Source of the DNA: Chara braunii
Taxonomy: Eukaryota > Streptophyta > Charophyceae > Charales > Characeae
Reading direction: 5' to 3'
Assembly (NCBI GenBank): GCA_003427395.1
Contig: BFEA01000041.1
Location: 2,412,671-2,432,741 of the forward strand
Length of the DNA stretch: 20,071 bases
Shown here: piece by piece, positions 8,958-17,060 of the stretch
Layout: every line of letters starts with the position of its first letter
Position numbering within the stretch: the first letter of the stretch is position 1
The notes under the pieces: model-generated
Told to the model about the DNA's origin: nothing
Database searches by the model: none
Seen by the model: only the letters and a program-made list of their open reading frames with translations
Program-made: the position numbers and the translations under genes

Positions 8958-9420
8958 GCTGATCTCATGGACTAGGAGGAAGAGGCCCACAAGGCGGATG
9001 GGAAGGGTAAAGGGATTGACATGTCGACTGAACAGCCGCAGCGAGCAGATGCGTTTCCTGAGTCACTCCAGGAAGCGCTGGCTGCTGGCCGACCGTGGGT
9101 TGTAGTTCCACTGGTCTTTTATGGATTGGGTGCGTCTAACACCGACAAATGACCAAGGTCGGACGGACATCCTGTGTTTCCCTTTTATTGATGCTATAGT
9201 AGACCCAGGGGAGAAGACTCCGCCTCCTTTATCACAACTGAGGTGGATTTCATTGCAACTATTGAAAAACCCGGTGGGTCAGACTGCTGTTGACACAAGG
9301 ATTGCAGACTGTTGGACAGCGGCTCTGCTGTCCCAAGTGGACCTCCATGTCCCTTGGCACAAAAGTATTTTCTCCAATGGGTTTTTCATGCTTAAATGCA
9401 AAGACTGGCCGCAAATGTGA
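8958..9420 (+). pseudogene. Probable lost C-terminal part of LINE ORF1
   Basis: In the ORF1 frame, a TAG at 8973-8975 closely follows the TAG at 8955-8957. From there the frame is open, with acidic, protein-like sequence (STEQPQRADAFPESLQEALA, then WVVVPLVFYGLGASNTDK), to a TGA at 9147-9149. At about 9143 the next frame takes over with NDQGRTDILCFPFIDAIVDP and runs to a TGA at 9418-9420, only 7 bases before the ORF2 ATG. This is best explained as an ORF1 of about 580 residues broken by two stops and one frameshift. I infer it from composition and layout; an intact relative would settle it. Confidence 0.5.
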
Positions 9421-9481
9421 ATAACTGATGGACTCCATCCGATTGGTATCTTGGAATGTGCGAGGATTGGGGTCGAGGTGA

Positions 9482-10216
9482 GTGGCTGTAAAACGCTCTT
9501 TGATTAGAACACTAGCTCGTAATAAAGGAATTCACATAATACTTCTACAGGAGACGAAGTTGGATGATGCAGCCATTGTTGAACAATGGGGTTGGTGGCT
9601 GGGTGAGCAATTTTGGGCTCCAACACAGGGGTCACGTAGAGGGGTGGCAATATTAATCTCTCGGCATGCGCCTCTTCGTGTTACAGATTATAGATGCGAC
9701 CCATTTGGACGATGGGTGTGGGTTCGATTTGAGGTATGTCAAGAACAATGGGCAGTCTTCAACATATATGCCCCTGCCTCCCAACCGGAGCGGGTTGATT
9801 TATTCAAATCGTTGCCTTGGCTTATTCCAAATGCGGAACACCTTATATTGGGTGGTGATTGGAACACTACATTGGTCCCTGGGACCGACTCGTACAGAGT
9901 AGGACCTGTGGGAGCTGATGCATTGCAGCTGTTTCACTTTGCTCTGCATAATGGATTTTCTGACCTGTTTAGAATGCTGCATTTTCTTGACAAAGGGTTT
10001 ACCTTTTTTGCTGCGGGGTCTGCTCAACAGCAGTATATACCCCGTAGTCGGATCGATTTGTTTTTCGTGGCTGATGCTTTGTTACCTAGGTTGTCACGAT
10101 GTTTTGTGTTACCGTTTGTAGGATCAGATCATAGACCACTGTTTTTAGAGTTTTTTCTTTGTCTCACTATCCGCTCTGGTCACGATAGAAAGTCTTTACC
10201 GGAGTGGGTGGTTTAA
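9482..10216 (+). pseudogene. ORF2 segment: APE-type endonuclease domain
   Basis: This open segment lies between two in-frame stops. It shows LLQETKLD (catalytic Glu about residue 24 from 9482), GGDWN (Asp about residue 126), SRIDLFF and SDHRPL (Asp and His at residues 216-217). With the WNVRG Asn upstream of the TGA, all the expected endonuclease active-site positions are visible. The catalytic residues have therefore outlived the reading frame. Confidence 0.85.
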
Positions 10217-10830
10217 ACTCAGCAATTTTCTAAATTTCTGTATGAATTTTGGCCCAAATGGAGATCTTCCAAGCACCTTTTTTCCTCTTTGGTTGAATGG
10301 TATTTGGGAGGACAGCGCGTCGTGTTGCGGAGAGGTGTGCTCATCAAACGGATGATACTGGCTACTAATCGTACTGAACTGCAGCGAATCAATGACGAAA
10401 TGCATGATCTCATGCAAATGGTATCTACTTCTGCGGTCGACGAGCACATCTTTATGAATCGGATGGACTACCTGCAGCAACGTTGGACTTTCTACGTCCA
10501 ACCGACGATGAGGACAGTCACACATAATAAGAAGGTAGGCTGGCTTGTTAGAGGGGACCGTATGACAGCCTCCTTTTTTGCTAGTCACCGACCGCGGGCC
10601 CAACCGAATCTGATCGTGGCTATGCAACACCCGTTTGATGCTCAGGCCCCTTTAGCCACAGACACTGGAGCGATCATAACTTATATATCCTTATTTTACG
10701 AGAGTCTGTTGGCTTCGCAGGCCCAATGGACAGAACAACAGCTGCTCCACCAATTCCATGATGAGGTGTGGGCTAAACTTGACAACAAATTGACAGATAT
10801 TCAAATGCAAAGTATGGACACTGATATACT
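10217..10830 (+). pseudogene. ORF2 segment: linker between endonuclease and reverse transcriptase
   Basis: It continues in the endonuclease frame after the TAA (TQQFSKFLYEFWPKW) and contains KVGWLVRGDRMTASFFASHR, resembling the conserved 'W...GD.NT.FFH' stretch before the RT domain in plant L1s. The frame is lost at about 10826-10831, where sequence continues one frame over as MQEVVDALRSLALLKA. A one-base loss or a two-base gain would explain it. Confidence 0.75.
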
Positions 10831-11770
10831 ATGCAGGAGGTTGTCGATGCACTCAGATCTTTGGCACTGCTTAAAGCCATAGGCTTGGATGGGTTGCCTG
10901 CGCGGTTCTTTCAAAATTTTTCGTTGCATTTGCTGCCGGAGTTGCTGCAAATATGCCAGTCGATTTGGAATGGGGCTTCGTTTCCAGCCCAAGCGGTGCA
11001 AGGGATTATGACCTTTGCGTTCAAGAAAGGGGACAGGACTGACATTAAAAATTACAGACCGATTACATTGATGCCCGCGCTGTATAAAATCTTTGCAAAA
11101 GTGCTTACTGGGAGGCTCCAGAAAGTGCTCTCCTCTATTGTGCACCCGTCGCAAACTGGCTTTGTTCCCGGCCGACAGATCCTGCACAATGTCATGTTGG
11201 TGGAACAACTGGTCGAACATACGCTGCAAGGTGGGGACAGAGTAGCTACTGTGCTTCTTGATCTTGAGAAGGCTTACGATAGAGTGGGATGGGAGTTTTT
11301 GCAAGCTGCTCTGGCATCCTTTGGGTTTGGTCCCAAATTTAAACACGCGATTTCCAGTCTTCTTTGTAATGCTACGTCGCAGGTGTGTGCGAACGGTGTG
11401 TTGTCAGCCCCGATTCAGCTGCACCGATCTGTGCGACAAGGATGTCCGGTTGCACCATATTTGTATATATTGTATGTTGAAATTCTGCACGTCCTTGTCA
11501 GAACCAACCCTGATATCCCGGGGGTGACGCTTCCCTCGGGGGCCATACTGAAATCTGAATCTTTTGCGGATGATTCCGTTGTGTTTACACCGCTGCTGGA
11601 CGATGCGTTTGCTGCCTTGAGAGAAACAATCCAGCTCTTTTGTCATTTATCACAAGCAGCAGTCAATTGGTCCAAATCCTCCATTTTGATACCACCTGGA
11701 TCACAACCTCCCTACCATTGGGGTCTTCGGGTGGTGATACCGTCAGAAAATGATCGTTTGTTAGGACACT
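10831..11770 (+). pseudogene. ORF2 segment: reverse transcriptase domain
   Basis: RT blocks are visible in order: GLDGLPARFF, then FKKGDRTDIKNYRPITLMPA, then TGFVPGRQI, then LLDLEKAYDRVGWEFL (first catalytic Asp, codon at 11260), then VRQGCPVAPYLY, and SFADDS (FADD, 11563-11574) holding the catalytic Asp pair. Most L1 elements have YADD or FADD here, so the active site looks normal. The usual KAPG of the first block reads KAIG. The frame breaks soon after NDRLLGHCV. Confidence 0.92.
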
Positions 11771-12188
11771 GTGTGTGTCCTTTGACCCACAACAGATGCA
11801 CGATTCGGCTCACTCGCTTGTTCGTTTGCGGGCGGCGCTTCAGCCGTGGACTGCACGTAAAGGAACTAGTTTGTTTGGGAGGGCGATTGTAATTAACAAT
11901 GCGGCCCTGTCAACATTGTGGTATAGACGTTCTCTTTTCCAATTGGATCTCCCTTCCCTTCAGATGGTCAAATGTCTGGTGACACATTATCTGTGGAAAG
12001 AAGAGATCAATGATGACAACTATCTGCCAAAAGTTGCCTGGCAAACGGTTATACAACCGAAGCGTGCCGGTGGCCTTTCCATTTTGGATCCAGATAATTG
12101 CAGCTCTATTGGCGAGATGATTGCAGCTCTATTGGCGAGATGGGTCCCATAGGCGATCTTTGAATCACTACATACTCCCTGGAGACAG
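11771..12188 (+). pseudogene. ORF2 segment: post-RT thumb/connection region
   Basis: After the GT-run frameshift the frame reads VSFDPQQMHDSAHSLVRLRA, then WTARKGTSLFGRAIVINNA and WQTVIQPKRAGGLSILDP, the usual sequence between the RT and zinc-binding domains of plant L1 ORF2. A 23-bp tandem duplication (12097-12142) and TAG 12150-12152 follow. Confidence 0.8.
12097..12142 (+). repeat. 23-bp perfect tandem duplication in ORF2
   Basis: 12097-12119 and 12120-12142 are identical, each starting ATTGCAGCTC and ending GCGAGATG. The length is not a multiple of three, yet the flanking ORF2 sequence on both sides is in the same frame with both units present. Confidence 0.9.
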
Positions 12189-13310
12189 TTGACTGAGTTT
12201 GCGCTTTTTTCTGTTAGAGATTGGTCAGATTTGCGCTGTTTTTGGTTAACTTTTTTGTTCCCAGAATATCTTAGGAAACAGTTGCCGATGGGAGTGTGGG
12301 CCGGAATTTTGAGAGCCTGGAAAGCTGTTTGCCCACAGTTACAACCTCCCCTGATGGTGTTTGAACGCTTGTTAACCCAACCGCTGTTTAATAACCCCTT
12401 TATCTTGACTACTGACGGACAGCCGTTTGCATGTTTTGGACCGGGAGAGTTTGGGAATGCATGGATGGGTAGAGGGGTGGGTACTCTTGCTGATTTATGG
12501 GATATTGTCGCCGCGGATTGGAAAACCTTTGACCTGTTATCACCAAAGTTGACTGGCCTCTGGAGACAACAACAGCATCTTCAACTTTTGCAAGACGCTG
12601 TACCCCAGGCTTGGGTTGACATTCTGCATAGAGGTTGGGAGGTGACAGACGGGGCTTGGTACAAACATGTTGGACACGTCATGCCAAGACATGTTTGGAG
12701 AAAAGAGACTTATTCTGACGCGGCTGATATTGCCTACTCGTGTTGGGAAGTCCAGGGTAAGGCGGAGTCGTTGGGAGAACCATTACAGGTTGCGCAGATT
12801 GCAATTCCCGTGCCCCCTCTGGGACAGCTGCAGCCTGTGTGTGTTGTTGAACAGGAGTACAACTATCGCCCTTTTTGTTTACAGATTCCATCTTTTCATT
12901 TGCCAATGGATCCTAGAGATTGGGCATGGAAAGATCCTGACCGTATGGACAAACTGATTTATCTATACGATTATACTGTAAAATTGGGTTATCAGTTGGT
13001 GAGACCGAGAACTGATGTAAACTGGGTGGTGGCCCGGAGGTGGATGGCGACCAGATGGGTTTCAGATTCCTTGCCAAGATTATCGCGAATGCTCCCGACC
13101 TTTTGGAAGCAGCTTATGGATCTTACCGTCTGTAAACATGCTAGTTTTTTATGGTTGTTGATGCACCTGGCATTGCCAGTGGCCGCCTGGTGCTCAAAAC
13201 GGACTGTGAAAGCTGACTCGTTATGCACTATATGCCCGGGGACGCGGGTTGAGGATGTGCAGCATTTTCTGCTGCAGTGTGACCTTGCCAGGCCTTTCTG
13301 GGACTGGTGA
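12189..13310 (+). pseudogene. ORF2 segment: C-terminal region with zf-RVT domain
   Basis: It runs in the same frame as the preceding segment. It contains MDPRDWAW and VKLGYQLVRP, matching the minus-strand remnant. The zinc-binding motif FLWLLMHLALPV, LCTIC (Cys 346 and 349 counted from 12189), VQHFLLQC (His 359, Cys 364) and ARPFWDW follows. The TGA at 13308-13310 directly follows WDW; related proteins normally continue there. Confidence 0.88.
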
Positions 13311-13706
13311 CGCCACTCTGGTGTTCCGGTACCAGATGTGCAGACACAATGGGGCGACCAATTTGTGCTCTTGGGGACAGCCTCCAGACGACGGCAACCC
13401 TTGCTTTCTCGATTGCATGCAGAAGAAACACTCCGTGGAGCCATTCTTACGACCCTTTGGAACCTACGAAACTCGGCTGTTCGTAGGGGGGAACAGCTCA
13501 CCCCCCCGATGATCAGAGCGGAGATCAAATACAATATCAAAGTGGCAATTTCGGCTGATTGGGAATACCGTGTTCAGAAGAAAGGATTTACCGCAAAAGC
13601 GCTCAAATGGTTTCAAACAAGATGGGGAGACTTTGATGGGATGTGTGTGATTGCTCAGATGGTGGGGGTTTCTCCCACCCTCACCTTTTCTGATTTCTTT
13701 TTGTAA
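13311..13706 (+). pseudogene. ORF2 segment: C-terminal tail
   Basis: It is in frame with the previous segment past the TGA. It reads ILTTLWNLRNSAVRRGEQLT, then IRAEIKYNIKVAISADWEYR, typical of plant L1 tails, and ends at TAA 13704-13706. The minus-strand remnant has an equivalent tail (MWALWWQRCTLTMEKVRVEG). Confidence 0.8.
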
Positions 13707-13994
13707 CAGTTTTTTACGATAGGTTTTGGAAGGATGACTGTACAATACAGTTTGCTAGAATGATACGAGATAGAAGGTGAAGGTCATAGTTGAGATTGGT
13801 AGGATGAGACTGTGGAGTTGGTAGTACTGGGGGGTGGGGTCTCGGTACCTGGATGACTGTAGTTGGGGATGGGTTGGCCGGAAGAGCCTTTCTCAGCCTC
13901 GGGTGACTGCACCATCCATGTGAGTGACGCCGGGCCCGTTTCCCGGTTTCAATGAAAGAAGTTCAGTAAAAAAAAAAAAAAAAAAAAAAAAAAA
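13707..13994 (+). other. LINE 3' UTR and poly(A) tail
   Basis: After the ORF2 stop there are about 260 bases rich in G and GGATGA-like strings. An AATGAA lies 18 bases before a 27-base A run (13968-13994). The A run is the transcribed tail used to prime insertion. Confidence 0.85.
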
Positions 13995-13999
13995 CGTTG
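13992..13999 (+). repeat. Target-site duplication, 3' copy
   Basis: AAACGTTG, whose first three A's merge with the poly(A) tail, pairs with 5680-5687. The next bases, TTTGT, continue the family-G sequence as in 19461-19465. Confidence 0.65.
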
Positions 14000-14032
14000 T
14001 TTGTTTTATTATTTTACATAACATTATTAACC
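13995..14032 (+). repeat. Family G repeat, right part (after the LINE)
   Basis: CGTTGTTTGT...ATAACATT aligns without gaps to 19455-19485, at about 23 of 31 positions. It continues the repeat interrupted at 5687. Similarity ends near 14030. Confidence 0.6.
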
Positions 14033-14035
14033 GTG

Positions 14036-14180
14036 GCAACCGCGGACCCGGACCCCGGACATGTCTGGACTGAGGCCCAGACATTTGTCTGGACTGGTCC
14101 AGACGTCCCGTAATCCGGACAGGCACCGGACCCGGACCGTCCGGACCGGTACAGCAGACACAAAAATGTCCGGACCGAAA
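14036..14180. repeat. CCGGAC/GTCCGG-rich block
   Basis: A GC-rich island carries many copies of CCGGAC or its complement, the tandem-like CCCGGACC, and a perfect 8-bp hairpin GTCTGGAC-TG-GTCCAGAC (14087-14104). It then passes into GAAGAAGAAG and a long A run at the gap edge. I recognise no gene; it may be the edge of a short-unit satellite. Confidence 0.6.
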
Positions 14181-14218
14181 GAAGAAGAAGGGAAAAAAAA
14201 AAAAAAAAAAAAAAAAAA

Positions 14219-15071
14219 NNNNNNNNNNNNNNNNNNNNNNNNNNNNNNNNNNNNNNNNNNNNNNNNNNNNNNNNNNNNNNNNNNNNNNNNNNNNNNNNNN
14301 NNNNNNNNNNNNNNNNNNNNNNNNNNNNNNNNNNNNNNNNNNNNNNNNNNNNNNNNNNNNNNNNNNNNNNNNNNNNNNNNNNNNNNNNNNNNNNNNNNNN
14401 NNNNNNNNNNNNNNNNNNNNNNNNNNNNNNNNNNNNNNNNNNNNNNNNNNNNNNNNNNNNNNNNNNNNNNNNNNNNNNNNNNNNNNNNNNNNNNNNNNNN
14501 NNNNNNNNNNNNNNNNNNNNNNNNNNNNNNNNNNNNNNNNNNNNNNNNNNNNNNNNNNNNNNNNNNNNNNNNNNNNNNNNNNNNNNNNNNNNNNNNNNNN
14601 NNNNNNNNNNNNNNNNNNNNNNNNNNNNNNNNNNNNNNNNNNNNNNNNNNNNNNNNNNNNNNNNNNNNNNNNNNNNNNNNNNNNNNNNNNNNNNNNNNNN
14701 NNNNNNNNNNNNNNNNNNNNNNNNNNNNNNNNNNNNNNNNNNNNNNNNNNNNNNNNNNNNNNNNNNNNNNNNNNNNNNNNNNNNNNNNNNNNNNNNNNNN
14801 NNNNNNNNNNNNNNNNNNNNNNNNNNNNNNNNNNNNNNNNNNNNNNNNNNNNNNNNNNNNNNNNNNNNNNNNNNNNNNNNNNNNNNNNNNNNNNNNNNNN
14901 NNNNNNNNNNNNNNNNNNNNNNNNNNNNNNNNNNNNNNNNNNNNNNNNNNNNNNNNNNNNNNNNNNNNNNNNNNNNNNNNNNNNNNNNNNNNNNNNNNNN
15001 NNNNNNNNNNNNNNNNNNNNNNNNNNNNNNNNNNNNNNNNNNNNNNNNNNNNNNNNNNNNNNNNNNNNNNN
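14219..15071. other. Assembly gap (N run)
   Basis: 853 undetermined bases follow an A run of more than 20 bases. Whether the length is measured or estimated cannot be told. Open frames drawn across it have no meaning. Confidence 0.99.
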
Positions 15072-15518
15072 CCCGAACACGATGCTACACAGGCCCCAAA
15101 GACCTATTTGAGGCTATTTATGGTGGCCAATGGGACAAAAACAATGATTCGCACGACTGTACTTGAGCAGGGTCTGTTCCTTGGGTAGTGTACATCCTCT
15201 GTATCTACAAAAACAGCAAGCCAAAAACAAAAAAAAAACAGAAAAAAAACAAAAAAAAACATTGATTATTGCTAGTGCGCGGACATCAGCAGGGGCGCAC
15301 TGCACCGCACGGCTGTGTGGCTCGTGCGGTTGCACGTACGTTTCAAAATTCAAATGCATGCGCGAACCAACATGCCAGTTATGTGGAGAGTTTTGTGGGC
15401 ATGCCATCCTGATTCCTGACAACTGCTGTGGTGGTAATGCTCATCTGGGCCTTCCATTTCATCAACCATCCCATCCCAAATAGGTGTGTCCTCTCGGTAG
15501 CCAAGTACATACTCCTTG
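15072..15518. other. Unassigned stretch after the gap
   Basis: An open plus-strand frame ending at 15481-15483 is cysteine-rich near its end (for example CQLCGEFCGHA). It begins in A-rich low-complexity sequence and has no partner motifs, so I do not call it a gene. Confidence 0.3.
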
Positions 15519-15641
15519 GGGCATAGTACTCACACTAGGACTTTTCTACTAAGCTCTGGATGTGATTGTGGTCAGATTCATCCAGGCCTGGCCGTAATTG
15601 CAGTCAGATACATCTAGAAAAGTCCTAGTGTGAGTATGCCC
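15519..15641. mobile_element. 123-bp MITE-like foldback element
   Basis: The left end GGGCAT-AGT-ACTCACACTAGG and on to TTCTA, and the right end TAGAAAAGTCCTAGTG... ATGCCC, are inverted copies of about 28 bases. The only difference is three extra bases (AGT or equivalent) on the left. Inside, a 21-base direct repeat (15562-15582 and 15594-15614, four mismatches) is present. The size, inverted ends and lack of coding fit a miniature inverted-repeat transposable element. I see no clear target-site duplication, so the superfamily is open. Confidence 0.75.
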
Positions 15642-16174
15642 TAACTGCTTTTTGTCCTTACGTAATATGGTGCCATCTCGGCTCCGCAATCCTTACTTTC
15701 CCTTTATCTTTCTCGGCCTCCCATATTTTTCATGCTCTGCCGCGTGCAAGTGGGCCGGCATCATCATAGACGGGGGTGAAGGCAGTGCACTCTATTCTAC
15801 TATGTCCACACAGTGAGCCTAACACCTAATTGGCACAGTAAAGGGAGACATGAAAGAAGAAATAAAAGAGAAGCGATGAAGAGAGGCCAAATTTAATGAA
15901 AGCAAAGAAAGAAGCTCACAGAAAAACGCAAAAGAAGTTACGGTTTGGGTATGCTCTTATATGCTGTCTGCTCTTCTCTTTGTTTGTTTCCCACAATGCT
16001 CTCCCTTTGTGGATATATATATAGCTAGCAGCGTAGGTATGATTGGCAATAATTCATAGACAAATAGTTAAGATTAAATATAAATTAAGAACTTCAAATA
16101 TTCAAAAATATAATTAATATTGTAACTTGTAATTGAATTATTTTGATGCCCCACAGCCATATCAACTGATTGGA

Positions 16175-16206
<32 letters not shown>

Positions 16207-16515
16207 TAGCGTATTTCCTTCACATCATGTGGTCCGACGGACGACGAATCAGATATTGAACTGATCAGAACAGATACATTTCACTTGACCTTTGATGCTC
16301 CGCACTTGCTTGTCCATTTTTTGTTTGTTGTTGCAGGAATACGTCTAAATTAAATCTTCCTGCCCTGCTGGTCGGTCGTTTAGAATATCTCATCGTGACT
16401 TTTTTATAAATTGTATCGTCTTCCGCTCTTTGCTATAATTGTCTTCTTTTCTTTCGTTTTTCCTTTTTTTTTTTAACAACCTGCTCCGGTATTGTCTTCT
16501 ACTCTCAAACACCAG
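15642..16515. other. AT-rich non-coding stretch upstream of the SWEET exon
   Basis: No coding stretch stands out. It includes AT-rich sequence (16010-16210), a TTA microsatellite and, at its end, a pyrimidine-rich tract leading to CACCAG. This fits intron sequence preceding the exon. Confidence 0.5.
16177..16207. repeat. TTA/ATT microsatellite
   Basis: About ten uninterrupted trinucleotide units. Confidence 0.9.
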
Positions 16516-16635
16516 GGACATGTGATTAAAACGAAGAGTGTGGAGTACATGCCATTCCTTCTTTCAGTGAATGGCCTGGTCAACACAATTGTCTGGACGG
16601 CCTACGGAATTTATGTCCTGGAGGTCTTCATTCTT
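16516..16635 (+). CDS. SWEET (MtN3/saliva) sugar transporter, internal exon
   Basis: The frame reads HVIKTKSVEYMPFLLSV, then NGLVNTIVWTAYGIYVLEVF. KTKSVEYMPF and the W-T-x-Y-G pattern are hallmarks of the second MtN3 repeat of plant SWEETs, seven-helix membrane proteins that carry sugars down their gradient. A pyrimidine-rich tract and CACCAG end just before 16516, and a consensus-like donor GTAGGT starts at 16636. This gives a 120-base exon in phase 0 on both sides. The segment covers part of two membrane helices. The next exon should bring the conserved Pro-Asn motif of the following helix; I do not find it before the window ends, nor earlier exons after the gap. It could be an exon of a long gene or an isolated relic. 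Confidence 0.8.
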
Positions 16636-16943
16636 GTAGGTTATCATCTTTTCTCTTCACATTCTCCTATGTTTGGTACTGTTGGGAGAATAACATAATA
16701 TGTGTCTGTGTATGTGTCTGTGTATGTGCAATGCCCATTTTGGCATGAACTCTGAGTCTGCTTGTGGTGGTCCAGGAGTGGTGACTCGTGAGGTCATCGT
16801 GCAGGGGCAAAGCGCGTTTGAAACTCAAGGGACAACTGCACGGCGCGGCGCACTGTGCGAAAGCAAGCCACACTCAAATAGACACCCACAAAAACAGTTG
16901 TCTTCTCAATCACAAGTCTTAGAGCGATTTCATAACCGTTTGC
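16636..16943 (+). other. Probable SWEET intron, start
   Basis: It begins with the GTAGGT donor. A TGTGTCTGTGTATG short repeat lies at 16700-16727. No further exon is recognisable. Confidence 0.5.
16682..16770 (+). repeat. Intronic repeat, unit 1
   Basis: It shares GAATAACATAATATGTG, then GCAAT, then GGCAT-AACTC and AGTCTGCTTGTG with 17426-17486. Unit 1 has about 26 extra bases made of the TGTGTCTGTGTATG repeat. Confidence 0.8.
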
Positions 16944-16973
16944 GAAGAAGAAGAAGAAGAAGAAGAAGAAGAA

Positions 16974-17020
<47 letters not shown>

Positions 17021-17060
17021 AGAAGAAGAAGAAGAAGAAGAAGAAGAAGAAGAAGAAGAA
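16944..17060 (+). repeat. GAA/AAG trinucleotide array
   Basis: About 39 units with a single GAG-type interruption near 16996-16998. GAA arrays of this length are expected to be length-variable. No translation of it is credible as a gene. Confidence 0.95.

Larger units (their letters stand above)
9428..13706 (+). pseudogene. LINE ORF2 polyprotein (endonuclease - reverse transcriptase - zinc-binding), broken
   Basis: The ATG at 9428 opens MDSIRLVSWNVRGLGSR, the usual N-terminus of the APE-type endonuclease, and is cut at once by TGA 9479-9481. Further lesions are TAA 10214-10216, a frameshift near 10826-10831, a 2-base gain in a GT run near 11771-11778, TAG 12150-12152 and TGA 13308-13310. The frame ends at TAA 13704-13706, giving roughly 1,420 codons, a usual ORF2 size. 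The protein would nick the target and copy the element RNA into it. Domain motifs are present in the expected order, so the lesions are later damage to a once complete gene. The same-frame continuity across all four stops supports this. Confidence 0.88.
5688..13991 (+). mobile_element. L1-like non-LTR retrotransposon (LINE), nearly full length but inactivated
   Basis: The order is a long 5' region (5688-7670), ORF1 with a DUF4283-like region and a zinc knuckle, ORF2 with APE-type endonuclease, reverse transcriptase and C-terminal zinc-binding domain, a 3' UTR (13707-13967) and a 27-base A run (13968-13994) whose last three bases overlap the target-site duplication. Elements of this type copy themselves by target-primed reverse transcription: the endonuclease nicks a T-rich site and the reverse transcriptase extends from it. 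No RNase H domain is visible after the reverse transcriptase. The ends are set by the 8-bp duplication and by family-G sequence on both sides. ORF1 and ORF2 both carry stops or frameshifts, so the copy cannot be autonomous. At about 8.3 kb it is long for a plant L1, mainly because of its 5' region. Confidence 0.85.

Noticed and set aside
5686-10374. A 16-base match, TGGCTACTAATCGTAC, between the LINE 5' end (5686-5701) and ORF2 (10359-10374)
   Set aside because: Similarity stops at once on both sides; a single 16-mer match is plausible by chance in 20 kb.
9479-13310. Excess of C-to-T changes as the cause of the ORF2 stops
   Set aside because: Every stop codon can arise from CAA, CAG or CGA by C-to-T, so the pattern says nothing without intact relatives.
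5688-13991. CRISPR array, phage or bacterial system
   Set aside because: The repeats have no regular short repeat-spacer pattern, and the content is clearly eukaryotic LINE sequence.
13893-15188. Open frames of about 380 residues on both strands across the gap
   Set aside because: They are open only because undetermined bases cannot form stops.
15304-15483. Cysteine-rich frame (CQLCGEFCGHA) as a zinc-finger gene
   Set aside because: It starts in A-rich low-complexity sequence, has no clean paired-Cys/His spacing and no splice or homology support.
15531-15630. CACTA-type transposon ends (CACTAGG...CCTAGTG)
   Set aside because: The inverted repeat extends several bases outside CACTA, and the would-be 3-bp target duplications (TCA/TGA) differ.
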